64,000 bases of DNA from Victivallaceae bacterium (GCA_016292515.1 JAEDIJ010000002.1:1-64000), one strand, 5' to 3'. Shown: positions 17,702 to 26,570, counted from the stretch's first letter. Made by a program: numbers and translations. Notes: generated from the sequence alone by a model not told the origin.

Positions 17702-20413
17702 ATGTTGAAAAAAACAATGATGATCCTCGCGCTCGTCTGCGCTTTTGCCGTTACGCTTTTTGCGGGCAAAAGCGCGATGCCCAAATGGAAAGGCGACCGC
17801 GGCACGAAAGTTCTGCTCTACAACGGCGGCAGACCGTGGCAGGGAGACGGTATCGCCGCTCTCCTCGTCGGTCAGAAATGCCGCGTCCGCTCGGTCAACA
17901 GCAAATACCTCGACGGCTTCGGCGGCGCGTCGATTAAGGATCACGTCCACGACAAGGTGGAGCCGACGCCGCTCGACGGCATCACGCCGACGATGAAAAA
18001 TCTTGCTCCCTACAAACTGGTGATCTTTCACCTTTTCAAGCAGGATCTTCTCGACAAGATGCTGACTCCCGAACGCATCGCCGCATTGCGCGCTTATGTG
18101 GAAAACGGCGGCAATCTGATGTTTTTCCTCAACGCGCCGAGCGAAGCGGGCGATCTGCTCCCCGTGGAATTGGGCGGCAGTGACAACGTTACCGAAGAAC
18201 TCACGGCGGATCGTCCCGAGGGCGATCTTTTCAAATGTTTCCCCAAACAACTGCCGATCTTGGCCTATTACCGGGAAGCCGTCGCGACGCCGGGTGCCGA
18301 AGTGTTGAGTTATATCACGATGCCGACAGGACAGAAAGTGATGCCTTTCATCGCCCGCAAGACGATCGGCAAGGGCACGGTCACCTTTGTCAACGCCGAG
18401 TCGCGTTATGCGTTGACGCTCAAAGAGTTTTCGCAGTGGGCATACGGCAATGCCTTTTTCGTCGCGGTCGTTGCGGACAGCGGTAAAGTCAAGGCGGATC
18501 CGGAAAAACTTTTGAAGTGTTATCAGGACATCCCCGGTCGTACCGACGTCGGTGAAGTGGCGGTTTCCGTATTGCCGCCGGAAAACAAAATCGAAGAAAG
18601 TTCTGCCGCGCCCGTTGTTGACGATCGCACGGCGACTTTTGCCAACGGCGTCAAACTCGCGGTGAAAGCCAACGGCGATCTCGCCGTTTCCTTCCCCGGC
18701 GAGGAAAAACCTTTCTTCCGCAATTTCGCGATCCCGCAACTCGGCGTCGCCGCCGACCGCAACTACTTTGACGATGCGACTGCCGAAGCGACCGACGCCG
18801 CGGCGGAAGTAAAAAAGATCGACCTCAAATGGCAATTTGAAAAAATCGTTGCCGACGGCGGCAAGGCGGTCGTCGTCTACACCGCCCCCGGTGCCGAAAT
18901 GCGCTGGAATTTCAAGGCGGGCAAAATGCTCCTCGACGGCCGCACGATGCAGGGCTTCGCCGAGAGCGTCGAAGTCATCAAGGCGGACAAACGCTATTTG
19001 ACGACCGTCACCTTTGAGGCGGAACTCGATCCCGTTGCGCCGAAATTCGCCCGCCGTTTCTCCTGCTACTCGCCGCCTCGCGGCTATACCGACTTCGATA
19101 TGTCGGGTGCCAAGGAGGGCGACACGAGCGATTGGAGCATTTTCGGCTCCGGACAGCCTTTTGAGTTGCTCGTCTGCGACAACGGCATCTATATGGCGAA
19201 TATCGACGACGTCCAGGCGCTCAGCGTGCGGATGATCCGCAAAAAAGGCGAAAAATTCATCACCAACAAGCGCGCCACGCCTTTCGGCAGAGTTCACGCG
19301 CCCGTCAAGACCGCTTATTACTGGCACTGGCAGGGCGTCGGCGCGGAGCGCGGTCACAACGACTATCTGGCGATGTATCAGTTTATGCGCAAAATGTTGC
19401 GCGCCAAAGCGGGACTTCAAGAACTTCCGGCGTACCCGATGGGGCACTACAATCACATTTCCGCGTCGGAGCAGGAAAAGGTGATCGAAGGCATCCGCAA
19501 GGCGGGATACCGCTATATTCTGGTCCCCGGGTTTGAAACGTTCATCTCCTCCACTTTCAGTCCGGAATCCTTTGACCGCAACCGCGAGTTGCTCGCAAAA
19601 GGGCTTCAAGTGCGCGTCTGGTCGGCGGGCAGTTACGAGCAGGGCAACGGCGGCTGGATCCTCAACCATCACCCCGAATGGTTCGTCAAGGACAAAGCGG
19701 GCAAAGTTTTCAGTTACGGCGGCCGCTATCCCGTCATCGACGTCAACAATCCGGAGTTCTACAAGTGGTACACTTCCTATGTGAAACCCGCGATCGACAG
19801 CGGCATCCGCGGCGTCTACCGCGATATGGACGGCGCGGCGGGCAATTGCGTCAACTATGAACTTAAAGAAAGCCCCCACGGCTTGCCGTCGCAGCTGAAA
19901 TTCTACCGCTTTTTCCAGGAAAACGGCTGCCGGGTCTCGGTCGAGGGGATGAATCCCGTCGTCCTCGACGAGTACTGGTACCGTCCGGAAAAATACACCT
20001 CGTTGCAAGGGTGTGAATTTGCGCTGGTCGGCGGCGCGCCGATGAACTACGATCCCTACGGGCTGACGCTCGATCCTTTCCGGCTCGGGATGTACGCCGC
20101 ATTCATGACCTTTGAACACAGCGGCACGATTTTGGGTTTCGACCGCGTGCCGGGCGAGATCGACCGCGGAAAACGCGTGCTTTCTTTCGTCCCGAAGTTC
20201 AACGCCGTGCTCGATCACGTCGGGATGCCTTTTGTCCGCGAGACCGAGTTCGGCACGACGTGGATCAGCGACAAGGGCGGCGCGCTCTTTTTCTGGAATC
20301 CGACCAAAAAGGCGACGATCCAGTTGCCCAAAGGGTGGAAGATACGCGGAGTCGAGGGCAATGTCCTGACCGACGTCAAAGGCGATGCCATCTATTTCCT
20401 CGACAAACAATAA
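17702..20413 (+). CDS. Large secreted glycoside-hydrolase-like protein, paralogue of the 57.6 kb gene
   Basis: A 903-residue exported protein (signal to about residue 21). Residues about 30-270 look like a class-I glutamine-amidotransferase-like fold (LLYNGGRPWQG, YLDGFGGASIK, ERIAALRAYVENGGNLMFF), as used for oligomerisation in some beta-galactosidases. A beta-rich middle follows. The C-terminal half (about 540-880) looks like a glycosidase TIM barrel. YRDMDGAAGN (Asp708) and VEGMNPVV (Glu748) are shared with the paralogue at 57,585-60,788 and are candidate catalytic acids. Family and substrate are unrecognised. The downstream gene starts 9 nt later, so the pair is probably an operon. Confidence 0.7.
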   Translation: MLKKTMMILALVCAFAVTLFAGKSAMPKWKGDRGTKVLLYNGGRPWQGDGIAALLVGQKCRVRSVNSKYLDGFGGASIKDHVHDKVEPTPLDGITPTMKNLAPYKLVIFHLFKQDLLDKMLTPERIAALRAYVENGGNLMFFLNAPSEAGDLLPVELGGSDNVTEELTADRPEGDLFKCFPKQLPILAYYREAVATPGAEVLSYITMPTGQKVMPFIARKTIGKGTVTFVNAESRYALTLKEFSQWAYGNAFFVAVVADSGKVKADPEKLLKCYQDIPGRTDVGEVAVSVLPPENKIEESSAAPVVDDRTATFANGVKLAVKANGDLAVSFPGEEKPFFRNFAIPQLGVAADRNYFDDATAEATDAAAEVKKIDLKWQFEKIVADGGKAVVVYTAPGAEMRWNFKAGKMLLDGRTMQGFAESVEVIKADKRYLTTVTFEAELDPVAPKFARRFSCYSPPRGYTDFDMSGAKEGDTSDWSIFGSGQPFELLVCDNGIYMANIDDVQALSVRMIRKKGEKFITNKRATPFGRVHAPVKTAYYWHWQGVGAERGHNDYLAMYQFMRKMLRAKAGLQELPAYPMGHYNHISASEQEKVIEGIRKAGYRYILVPGFETFISSTFSPESFDRNRELLAKGLQVRVWSAGSYEQGNGGWILNHHPEWFVKDKAGKVFSYGGRYPVIDVNNPEFYKWYTSYVKPAIDSGIRGVYRDMDGAAGNCVNYELKESPHGLPSQLKFYRFFQENGCRVSVEGMNPVVLDEYWYRPEKYTSLQGCEFALVGGAPMNYDPYGLTLDPFRLGMYAAFMTFEHSGTILGFDRVPGEIDRGKRVLSFVPKFNAVLDHVGMPFVRETEFGTTWISDKGGALFFWNPTKKATIQLPKGWKIRGVEGNVLTDVKGDAIYFLDKQ

Positions 20414-20422
20414 ATTTTGACT

Positions 20423-21121
20423 ATGGCGCGTATTTTTTCCCTGATCGACAAGGAGATCGATCTCGATCAGTCGGAGTTGCTGATGACGTTTGACCGTCTC
20501 GACATCTCCGACTGGCCCTACGTCAACCGCACGCCCGCGTGGCGCGTCGAAAACAACCAAATGATCGGCGGTTCTCCCGACGAGCCGACCTACGGCGAAA
20601 TTTTTTACAAAACGCCGTTTCAGGGCGATGTCGTGCTGGAATTCGACGCCGAGATACTCAACCCGAGTTACCACGATCTCATCTGGTTCTGGAATACCCG
20701 GCTTCACCTTGGAGAGGAGCGCGCGAAATTTCCGGAAATATGGGGCGACGGCTACCTCGGTTGTCTCGGCGGATGGTACGCGAATTTAGCGGGCATCGAA
20801 CGCACTCCGGCTTATCAGCCGTCGGTGATCGCGCCGAGTTGTCCGGTCGAAGCGGGCAAAGTTTATCACATCGTTTCCGGCGGTGCGGGGCATCGCCTTT
20901 TCATCGCGGTCGACGGAAAACTCGTCACCTACTTCACCGATCCCGCGCCGCCGGATCCGGCGACGCCGGGATATATCGGTTTCGGCATTTTCGAGTCGTG
21001 CGCCGCTTACTGGAATCTGAAAGTATGGCGTCCGCACGTCGCCGACGTGCCGCTCAAATACGTCCCCGGCACGCAGTGGAAACCGGGGATGCCGTGGTCG
21101 CTCCACGAATTGAAGAAGTGA
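20423..21121 (+). CDS. Beta-sandwich (LamG/DUF1961-like) protein
   Basis: A 232-residue soluble protein without a signal peptide. Segments such as DVVLEFDAEILNPSYHDLIWFWN, YHIVSGGAGHRLFIAVDGKLVTYFTDP and GYIGFGIFESCAAYWNLKVW are typical of concanavalin-like sandwich proteins that accompany glycosidases (DUF1961-like). No clear Shine-Dalgarno precedes ATG 20423, so translation is likely coupled to the upstream gene. It resembles the protein at 55.2-55.9 kb in fold but is not a close copy. Carbohydrate binding is inferred. Confidence 0.65.
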   Translation: MARIFSLIDKEIDLDQSELLMTFDRLDISDWPYVNRTPAWRVENNQMIGGSPDEPTYGEIFYKTPFQGDVVLEFDAEILNPSYHDLIWFWNTRLHLGEERAKFPEIWGDGYLGCLGGWYANLAGIERTPAYQPSVIAPSCPVEAGKVYHIVSGGAGHRLFIAVDGKLVTYFTDPAPPDPATPGYIGFGIFESCAAYWNLKVWRPHVADVPLKYVPGTQWKPGMPWSLHELKK

Positions 21122-21135
21122 TCCATTTGCCGCAC

Positions 21136-21444
21136 TTTGACGCGATGGGAGCGCGAGAGGCTGGTTTCGCCTCTCGCGGCTCTCTCAACCCGCCAAGGGC
21201 GGGATCTGTACCTGCCGCGGATATTTGCGGAACTTGCGTTTTGTTCGCGCTTTTAACGAATGTCCCCGCAAATCTCCGCGGGCTCGTCTGTTTTGTTACT
21301 GCAAATAGACCTGCATCCCCGCGGGCTAATGCTCCGCTCTGCCGCTTCGCCCGCCCGACTGCCCAATGTGCGACACTCCCACGCCGATGTTTGTCTCGCG
21401 GACGGCGCCGCGAAATCAGCCCCTCTTGCGCCCATTGCGTCAAA
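21136..21444 (+). repeat. Dispersed intergenic element, copy 1 (with terminal inverted repeats)
   Basis: A 309-bp intact copy filling most of the 388-bp gap. It begins TTTGACGCGATGGGAGC and ends with the inverted GCGCCCATTGCGTCAAA, a MITE-like pair of termini. Inside are a GAGAGGC/GCCTCTC hairpin, a CCCGCC/GGGCGGG hairpin, GATATTTGCGGAACTTGCG and TCCCCGCAAATCTCCGCGG. Related copies are at 26.4, 28.0, 45.5 and 57.2 kb. Small open frames inside are treated as spurious. Confidence 0.8.
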
Positions 21445-21459
21445 TCCCGATGACACAAA

Positions 21460-21490
21460 AAAAGAGACCGTCGCAATTTGCAACGGTCAC
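21460..21490 (-). terminator. Intrinsic terminator of the deacetylase gene
   Basis: On the minus strand, GACCGT and ACGGTC flank TGCAAATTGCG and are followed by a T-rich run. The gene is transcribed toward it, and element copy 1 starts just beyond. Confidence 0.75.
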
Positions 21491-21509
21491 TTTTGATTTC
21501 GCTTGACGC

Positions 21510-22391
21510 TTAATCGGCGATCGCCTGACAAGCCTGACAGAATTCAAGACCTTCGGCTTTCATCATTTTGATGAGCTTGTCCAGCTCACGCGCGGCGTAG
21601 TCGCCGCAGTTCTTGATGATGAAAGGATCGGGCAATACCGCGCCTTCGCCGGAGTGGATCAGGCCGGCAGGCATCGGGGCGAATTCCCACGGATGCATAT
21701 AGAAGCAAATGAAAGGCTCCTCGCCGCGATCGGTGCAGTATTTGCAGTAGCCGTTGACGTGTTTCATCACGGCTTCGGCACTTTCGGTACGCCACAAGGG
21801 CCACTGGTCGAGGTCGCGGCCGTACTGGTCGTGGGATTCCATCGACAAGTCGGCGAAGTTCGGCAGTTCGACGATTTTAAGGTCGCCCTTTTCGAGCCAG
21901 TTGTCTTTGCTCGGGTGGTAGGGCGTCGTCTGCTTGCGGTAGAAGTACATCGGGTAAGTCGCGTCCGCCTTGTAGCCGAGACGCTCCAACGCGTTGACGA
22001 CGGCGGTCGAACCCCAAAGCCGGGGGCAGCGGAAACTCGTCGGATGCACGCCGGAAATTTCGGTGACGATCTCGGTCGCGAGTTCGATGCGGTGGACGAC
22101 TTCCTCCGGCAAGACCGGCATCATCCCCGGGATCTCAAAGAGCGCGTCGCCGATCGTTTCGTGAAAGAGCGTATGGCAACCGATCTCGTGACCGGCGTCG
22201 CGCACCGCTTTGACAAGATCCGGATTGTTTTTCGCCGCGTCGGCGGTGAAAAAGAAAGTCGCGCTGATGTCGTTCTTTTTGAGGATCGACAGAATTTTCG
22301 GAGTCCCGATGCGGAAACCGTGATACAAACTGGTCCAACTGCCGATATCGGTTTCCATATCGAAACCGAGCACCGCCTGTCTCTTTTTCAT
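21510..22391 (-). CDS. Polysaccharide deacetylase (NodB-like, CE4)
   Basis: A 293-residue NodB-homology protein, cytosolic by sequence (no signal). GFDMETDIG holds the first catalytic/metal Asp pair region. GHEIGCHTLFHE gives the HxxxxH metal site and FRCPRLWG the third motif. TFFFTADAA and CFYMHPWEF also fit CE4. The family removes N- or O-acetyl groups from sugars. The ATG at 22391 has AAGAGGTG upstream. It is transcribed alone from its own promoter. The exact sugar is unknown, and members of this type also include uronate-linked deacetylases. Confidence 0.8.
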   Translation of the reverse strand: MKKRQAVLGFDMETDIGSWTSLYHGFRIGTPKILSILKKNDISATFFFTADAAKNNPDLVKAVRDAGHEIGCHTLFHETIGDALFEIPGMMPVLPEEVVHRIELATEIVTEISGVHPTSFRCPRLWGSTAVVNALERLGYKADATYPMYFYRKQTTPYHPSKDNWLEKGDLKIVELPNFADLSMESHDQYGRDLDQWPLWRTESAEAVMKHVNGYCKYCTDRGEEPFICFYMHPWEFAPMPAGLIHSGEGAVLPDPFIIKNCGDYAARELDKLIKMMKAEGLEFCQACQAIAD

Positions 22392-22448
22392 ACTTACACC
22401 TCTTGTTTTTTTGTCGGATTTTTCCGGCATTTTTTCTACATTGACTGT

Positions 22449-22476
22449 AATATACCACATCTCGCGGCAAAGTCAA
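22449..22476 (-). promoter_or_regulatory. Promoter of the deacetylase gene
   Basis: On the minus strand: TTGACT (22476-22471), 16-nt spacer, TATATT (22454-22449). Confidence 0.6.
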
Positions 22477-22520
22477 CTTGATTTCGCAAAGCATATGTGG
22501 ATTTTCTGCGGTGAGCGTGC

Positions 22521-22526
22521 TATATT
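22521..22526 (+). promoter_or_regulatory. -10 element upstream of the thiC riboswitch
   Basis: TATATT with a weak -35 (TGGATT, 22498-22503) at 17 nt. It places the transcript start just before the TPP aptamer. Confidence 0.5.
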
Positions 22527-22540
22527 AAAAAACACAAATC

Positions 22541-22632
22541 ATGACAGGGGTGCCCGGGGTGCGGGCTGAGAGGAATCGACGAGATTCCGCCCCTTTGAAC
22601 CTGATGCGGATCATACCGACGAAGGAAGTCAA
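22541..22632 (+). ncRNA. TPP (THI-box) riboswitch
   Basis: The conserved elements of a thiamine pyrophosphate aptamer occur in order: AGGGGTGCCCGGGGTGCGGG, CTGAGAGGAATC, the variable P3 hairpin, CCCTTTGAACCTGAT, and GGATCATACCGACGAAGGAAG. It precedes thiC, its most common target. When TPP binds, thiC expression should fall. Confidence 0.95.
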
Positions 22633-22634
22633 GA

Positions 22635-22680
22635 AGCTCTTTTTTCACCCCGGGAACTCCGCAGAAAAAGGAGCTTTTTT
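22635..22680 (+). promoter_or_regulatory. Riboswitch expression platform: hairpin that sequesters the thiC ribosome site
   Basis: AGCTCTTTTTTC (22635-22646) pairs with GAAAAAGGAGCT (22664-22675), one G-U pair included. The right arm contains AAGGAG, the thiC Shine-Dalgarno 8 nt before the ATG, and a run of seven T follows (22675-22681). The fold could block translation, end transcription, or both. Confidence 0.75.
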
Positions 22681-22681
22681 T

Positions 22682-23980
22682 ATGCCGACTCAATTGCAGT
22701 ATGCCCGGAAAGGGGAAATTACTCCCGCGATGAAAACCGTTGCCGGAGCCGAAAAGCGCACGACCGAATTCATTCGCGATCAGGTTGCCTCGGGCAAAGT
22801 TGTCATCCCGTGCAACGTCAATCACAAAAATCTCGTGCCGACGGGGATCGGGCGGCAACTTTACACCAAGATCAACGCCAATATCGGCAACAGTTCGACG
22901 TCGAGTTGTCCGCACGATGAATTCGTCAAACTGGAAACGGCGGTAAAGTATGGTGCTGATACGGTAATGGATCTAAGTACGGGCGGCGACATCCGACTCA
23001 TCCGCGCCGCGTTGCTCGCAAAGGCAACGATCCCCGTCGGCACGGTGCCGGTTTACGAAGTCGTCGCGCGTTTCGGCGCGCGGCAGATCTCGCGCGAAAC
23101 GATTTTGCAGGTCATTGCCGAACAGGCGGAGCAGGGGGTCGACTATATGACGATCCACGCCGGATTGAAAAAAGAATATGTGCCGCTTGCTCTGAAACGC
23201 AAACTCGGCATCGTCAGCCGCGGCGGCGCGCTGCTCGCGGCTTATATGGTGGAAAACCGTTGCGAAAATCCCTTTTATCAATTTTTTGACGATATCCTCG
23301 ATATCTGTCTGAAATACGACGTGACGCTGTCGCTGGGCGACGGTCTGCGCCCCGGTTGTCTTGCCGACGCGAGCGATGCGGCGCAATTTGCGGAACTCGA
23401 TACGCTCGGAGAACTGGTTTCCCGCTGCCGGGAGCGCGGTGTCCAGGCAATGGTTGAGGGTCCCGGACATATTCCCGCAAATGAAATCCAAATGAATATG
23501 GAGCGCGAGCGGAAAATTTGCGATGACGCGCCGTTTTATATTCTGGGACCCGTTGTGACGGATTGCGCTCCCGGGTACGATCACCTCGTCGCCGGAATGG
23601 GCGGCTTGCTCGGAGCGATGCACGGTGCCGCGATGCTCTGCTACGTCACCCCCAAGGAACATCTCGGTCTGCCGAATTGCGAAGACGTGCGGCGCGGCGT
23701 GATGGCATTCAAAATCGCCGCGCACGCCGCCGATATCGCCTGCGGCAAGCCCGGAGTCCGCGAGCGCGACGACGCGATCAGCGACGCCCGTGCGGCATTT
23801 GACTGGGAAAGACAATTCGATCTCGCGCTCGACCCGGAGCGCGCCCGCGCATACCGCGAGGAAGCGATCCGCGAAAGCCATATGGAAAAAACATCGATGC
23901 ACGGCTCCCCTTACTGCACGATGTGCGGACCTGATTTCTGCTCGGTGCGGTTGAGCGCGAAACTCAAAAAGAGGGAATGA
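22682..23980 (+). CDS. thiC: Phosphomethylpyrimidine synthase ThiC
   Basis: ThiC is a radical SAM enzyme that converts aminoimidazole ribotide to hydroxymethylpyrimidine phosphate for thiamine. The 432-residue protein lacks the N-terminal extension seen in E. coli, like many short ThiC proteins. Motifs include GADTVMDLSTGGD, TIHAGL, SRGGALLA, LSLGDGLRPG, EGPGHIP and the C-terminal cluster site YCTMCGPDFC (CxxCxxxxC). Start ATG 22682 is behind the riboswitch-controlled AAGGAG. No other thiamine gene is nearby. Confidence 0.97.
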   Translation: MPTQLQYARKGEITPAMKTVAGAEKRTTEFIRDQVASGKVVIPCNVNHKNLVPTGIGRQLYTKINANIGNSSTSSCPHDEFVKLETAVKYGADTVMDLSTGGDIRLIRAALLAKATIPVGTVPVYEVVARFGARQISRETILQVIAEQAEQGVDYMTIHAGLKKEYVPLALKRKLGIVSRGGALLAAYMVENRCENPFYQFFDDILDICLKYDVTLSLGDGLRPGCLADASDAAQFAELDTLGELVSRCRERGVQAMVEGPGHIPANEIQMNMERERKICDDAPFYILGPVVTDCAPGYDHLVAGMGGLLGAMHGAAMLCYVTPKEHLGLPNCEDVRRGVMAFKIAAHAADIACGKPGVRERDDAISDARAAFDWERQFDLALDPERARAYREEAIRESHMEKTSMHGSPYCTMCGPDFCSVRLSAKLKKRE

Positions 23981-23990
23981 CGTGATTTTT

Positions 23991-24019
23991 TTGCATTTTG
24001 GGGATTTTCGATGTATATT
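23991..24019 (+). promoter_or_regulatory. Promoter of the XRE-cupin-AMP-ligase gene
   Basis: TTGCAT (23991-23996), 17-nt spacer, TATATT (24014-24019). Confidence 0.65.
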
Positions 24020-24091
24020 ATATGGATATAGTTTTTTCGCGGACGGGACAAAGGGTTCTGCTTTCGCGCAAAAGAGAATTCGGAGAAAGAA

Positions 24092-26356
24092 ATGGATAAT
24101 CAGTTTACACAAACAGGTAAACGCATCCGGGAAATTCGACAGGTGCTGGATATTCCGGTAGCGGAAATGGCACGAGTTACGGGTGTATCCGAGGCCGAAT
24201 ATCTGGAGCACGAAGAGGGCAGGATCGACAATCCCTTTGCCTTTCTTTATCTGTGCGCCGAGCGTTTCGGGGTCGACGTCAACGACCTCGTGAGCGGCGT
24301 CGCACCGAAACTTTCCTTCTACAACGTCACCCGCGCCGGTCAGGGACTGCCGATCAAACGCCGCGAGGAAATGGAGTATTTCCACCTCGCGCCGTTTTTG
24401 AAAAACCGCCGCGTCGATCCGCTTTTTGTGACGGTTCAGGTTCAGGATGAAAAACTGCCGATCCACCTGACGACCCACAGCGGTCACGAGTTCGACTACG
24501 TCATCCGCGGCCGTCTGCGGATCCAGCTCGGCGACAAGATTGAAGTGCTCGAACCCGGCGACAGCGTGTTGCACGATTCCTCGCACCCCCACGGGATGGT
24601 CGCCGCCGGCAACGAGCCGTGCGATTTCCTCGCGATCGTGATGAAAGGCGACGGCGAGGGGGCTTTGGAGGAAGTCGAAGTCACCCCGCGCAAAGTCGAT
24701 TCCCGCAACGATTACGATTTCATCTACCGCAAGTTCATGAGCGAAACGCTCGACGAAAACGGTCATTTGCAGGGCGTGAAGTACCATTACCCCGAAAACT
24801 TCAACTTCGCCTACGATGTCGTTGACGCTCTGGCGGCGAAATGCCCCAACAAGGTCGCGCTTCACTGGTTGAGCCGCGAGCACGAGGAAAAGATTTTCAC
24901 ATTCAAGCAGATTTCCGAACTTTCCTCGCAGGCGGCGAATTACCTTGTTTCGCTCGGCATCAAAAAGGGCGACCGCGTGATGATGGTGCTGCGCCGTCAC
25001 TGGCAGTTCTGGGTGCTTCAAATCGCGTTGCACAAGATCGGCGCGACGGCGATCCTCGCCGTCAATCAGCTCCTGAAACACGATTTCACCTACCGTTTCG
25101 ACCGCGCCGGCGTCAAGGCGATCATCTGTACCGGATACGGCGACGTGATGAAAGAGGCGGACGCCGCGGCGGCGGAATCTTCGACCGTCAAGATCAAGAT
25201 CGGCGTCAACGGTACGTTGCCCGGTTGGCTTGATTTCGACGCGAAACTGGAACTTTTCAGCGACAAATTCAAGCGTCCCGTCGACCTCAAAGCGACGGAT
25301 CTGATGCTGATGTTTTTTTCCAGCGGCACGACCGGTTATCCCAAGATCGTCGCGCACAGTTTCAGCTATCCGCTCGGTCATATCATCACTGCGCGCTGGT
25401 GGCAGAATGTCAACCCCGACGGTCTGCATCTGACGATCTCCGACAGCGGCTGGGCAAAGGCGATGTGGGGCAAACTCTACGGTCAATGGCTTTGCGAAAC
25501 GGGGGTTTTCGTCTACGACTTCGACCGTTTCGACGCCGCCGACATCATGCCGCTTTTCAAGAAGTGCCATATCACGACTTTTTGCGCGCCGCCGACGATG
25601 TACCGCTTTTTCATCCGCGAAGACCTGTCGAAATACGATTTCTCGTCGCTTGAAAACGCCTGCATCGCGGGCGAAGCACTCAATCCGGAAGTCTTCAATC
25701 AGTTCCAGAAGTCCGTCGGGCTCAAAATGATGGAGGGCTTCGGTCAGACTGAAAGCACCGTCATTTTAGGTAATTTCGTCGGAATGGAGCCGAAACCGGG
25801 TTCGATGGGGAAGCCTTCTCCGCTCTATCAGGTCGTTCTGCTCGGTCACGACGGCAAACAGGTGCCGCCGGGGGAAACGGGCGAGATCTGCGTCAAGACG
25901 GAGCCGCATCAGACGCCCGGACTTTTCGTCCAGTACTACAACGATCCCGAAGCGACCGCTTCCGCGTGGCACGACGGATACTACCACACCGGCGATACCG
26001 CGTGGATGGATGAAGACGGTTACTACTGGTACGTCGGCCGTATCGACGATCTCATCAAGTCAAGCGGTTACCGCATCGGCCCCTTTGAGATCGAAAACGT
26101 TTTGATGGAATTGCCCTACGTCCTCGAATGCGCCGTCGTCGGCGTGCCCGACGAGACCCGTGGACAACTCGTCAAGGCTTTCATCGTCCTCACCAAAGAC
26201 AAACAGCCGAGCGAAGAACTCAAAAAGAAGATCCAGGATTATGTCAAACATAATACCGCTCCTTACAAATACCCCCGCAAAATCGACTTCATCGAAGCGA
26301 TGCCCAAAACGCCGAGCGGCAAGATCCGCCGCAGCGAATTGCGCAAAATCTACTGA
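24092..26356 (+). CDS. Fusion of XRE regulator, cupin domain and AMP-dependent acyl-CoA synthetase
   Basis: A 754-residue three-part protein. Residues about 8-68 are an XRE helix-turn-helix (RIREIRQVLDIPVAEMARVTGVSEAEYLEHEEG). About 105-190 are a cupin (HSGHEFDYVIRGRLRIQLGD...GDSVLHDSSHPHG). About 230-754 are an acyl/aryl-CoA ligase with P-loop FFSSGTTGYPKIVAHS, GFGQTES, YHTGDTAWMDEDGYYWYVGR and the catalytic Lys in TPSGKIRRSEL. The ligase is closest in layout to medium-chain acyl-CoA synthetases. One chain could thus bind DNA, sense a ligand and activate an acid. The stop codon TGA falls on the first bases of dispersed element copy 2. Confidence 0.85.
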   Translation: MDNQFTQTGKRIREIRQVLDIPVAEMARVTGVSEAEYLEHEEGRIDNPFAFLYLCAERFGVDVNDLVSGVAPKLSFYNVTRAGQGLPIKRREEMEYFHLAPFLKNRRVDPLFVTVQVQDEKLPIHLTTHSGHEFDYVIRGRLRIQLGDKIEVLEPGDSVLHDSSHPHGMVAAGNEPCDFLAIVMKGDGEGALEEVEVTPRKVDSRNDYDFIYRKFMSETLDENGHLQGVKYHYPENFNFAYDVVDALAAKCPNKVALHWLSREHEEKIFTFKQISELSSQAANYLVSLGIKKGDRVMMVLRRHWQFWVLQIALHKIGATAILAVNQLLKHDFTYRFDRAGVKAIICTGYGDVMKEADAAAAESSTVKIKIGVNGTLPGWLDFDAKLELFSDKFKRPVDLKATDLMLMFFSSGTTGYPKIVAHSFSYPLGHIITARWWQNVNPDGLHLTISDSGWAKAMWGKLYGQWLCETGVFVYDFDRFDAADIMPLFKKCHITTFCAPPTMYRFFIREDLSKYDFSSLENACIAGEALNPEVFNQFQKSVGLKMMEGFGQTESTVILGNFVGMEPKPGSMGKPSPLYQVVLLGHDGKQVPPGETGEICVKTEPHQTPGLFVQYYNDPEATASAWHDGYYHTGDTAWMDEDGYYWYVGRIDDLIKSSGYRIGPFEIENVLMELPYVLECAVVGVPDETRGQLVKAFIVLTKDKQPSEELKKKIQDYVKHNTAPYKYPRKIDFIEAMPKTPSGKIRRSELRKIY

Positions 26357-26504
26357 CGCAATGGGGGCAAGAGGGCGCGCCGCGCCCTCTTGACTCCCCA
26401 AGCGCCCGCCACAGGCGGGATCTGTACCTGTCGCAGATATTTGCGGAACTTGCGTTTTGTCCGCACTCTAACCGAATGTCCCCGCAAATGTTTGTCTCGC
26501 GGAC
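26354..26504 (+). repeat. Dispersed intergenic element, copy 2 (internally deleted)
   Basis: Starts TGACGCAATGGGGGCAAGAG, has an AGAGGGCG/CGCCCTCT hairpin, the GCCCGCC/GGCGGG hairpin and the GATATTTGCGGAACTTGCG core. It then jumps from CCCCGCAAAT directly to GTTTGTCTCGCGGAC, lacking about 115 bp present in copy 1. Its first bases supply the stop codon of the upstream gene. Confidence 0.75.
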
Positions 26505-26531
26505 ATACAGATACTAACGCTTTTGCTGTTT

Positions 26532-26570
26532 TTGTGTAAATTTTCAAGTTTAACTTGAAAATTTACACAA
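26532..26570. repeat. 39-bp palindrome, left of the AAA+ ATPase gene
   Basis: TTGTGTAAATTTTCAAGT, spacer TTA, then its exact reverse complement. Pairing extends slightly beyond both ends. A sister copy with spacer TGC is at 27808-27846. The right arm holds the TTGAAA -35 of the ATPase promoter. Confidence 0.85.

Noticed and set aside
17609..20707. 1032-codon open frame on the minus strand opposite the glycosidase-like gene
   Set aside because: It is the antisense shadow of a GC-rich coding region with strong codon bias. It lacks protein-like motifs and a ribosome site. The plus-strand frame has a signal peptide and family motifs.
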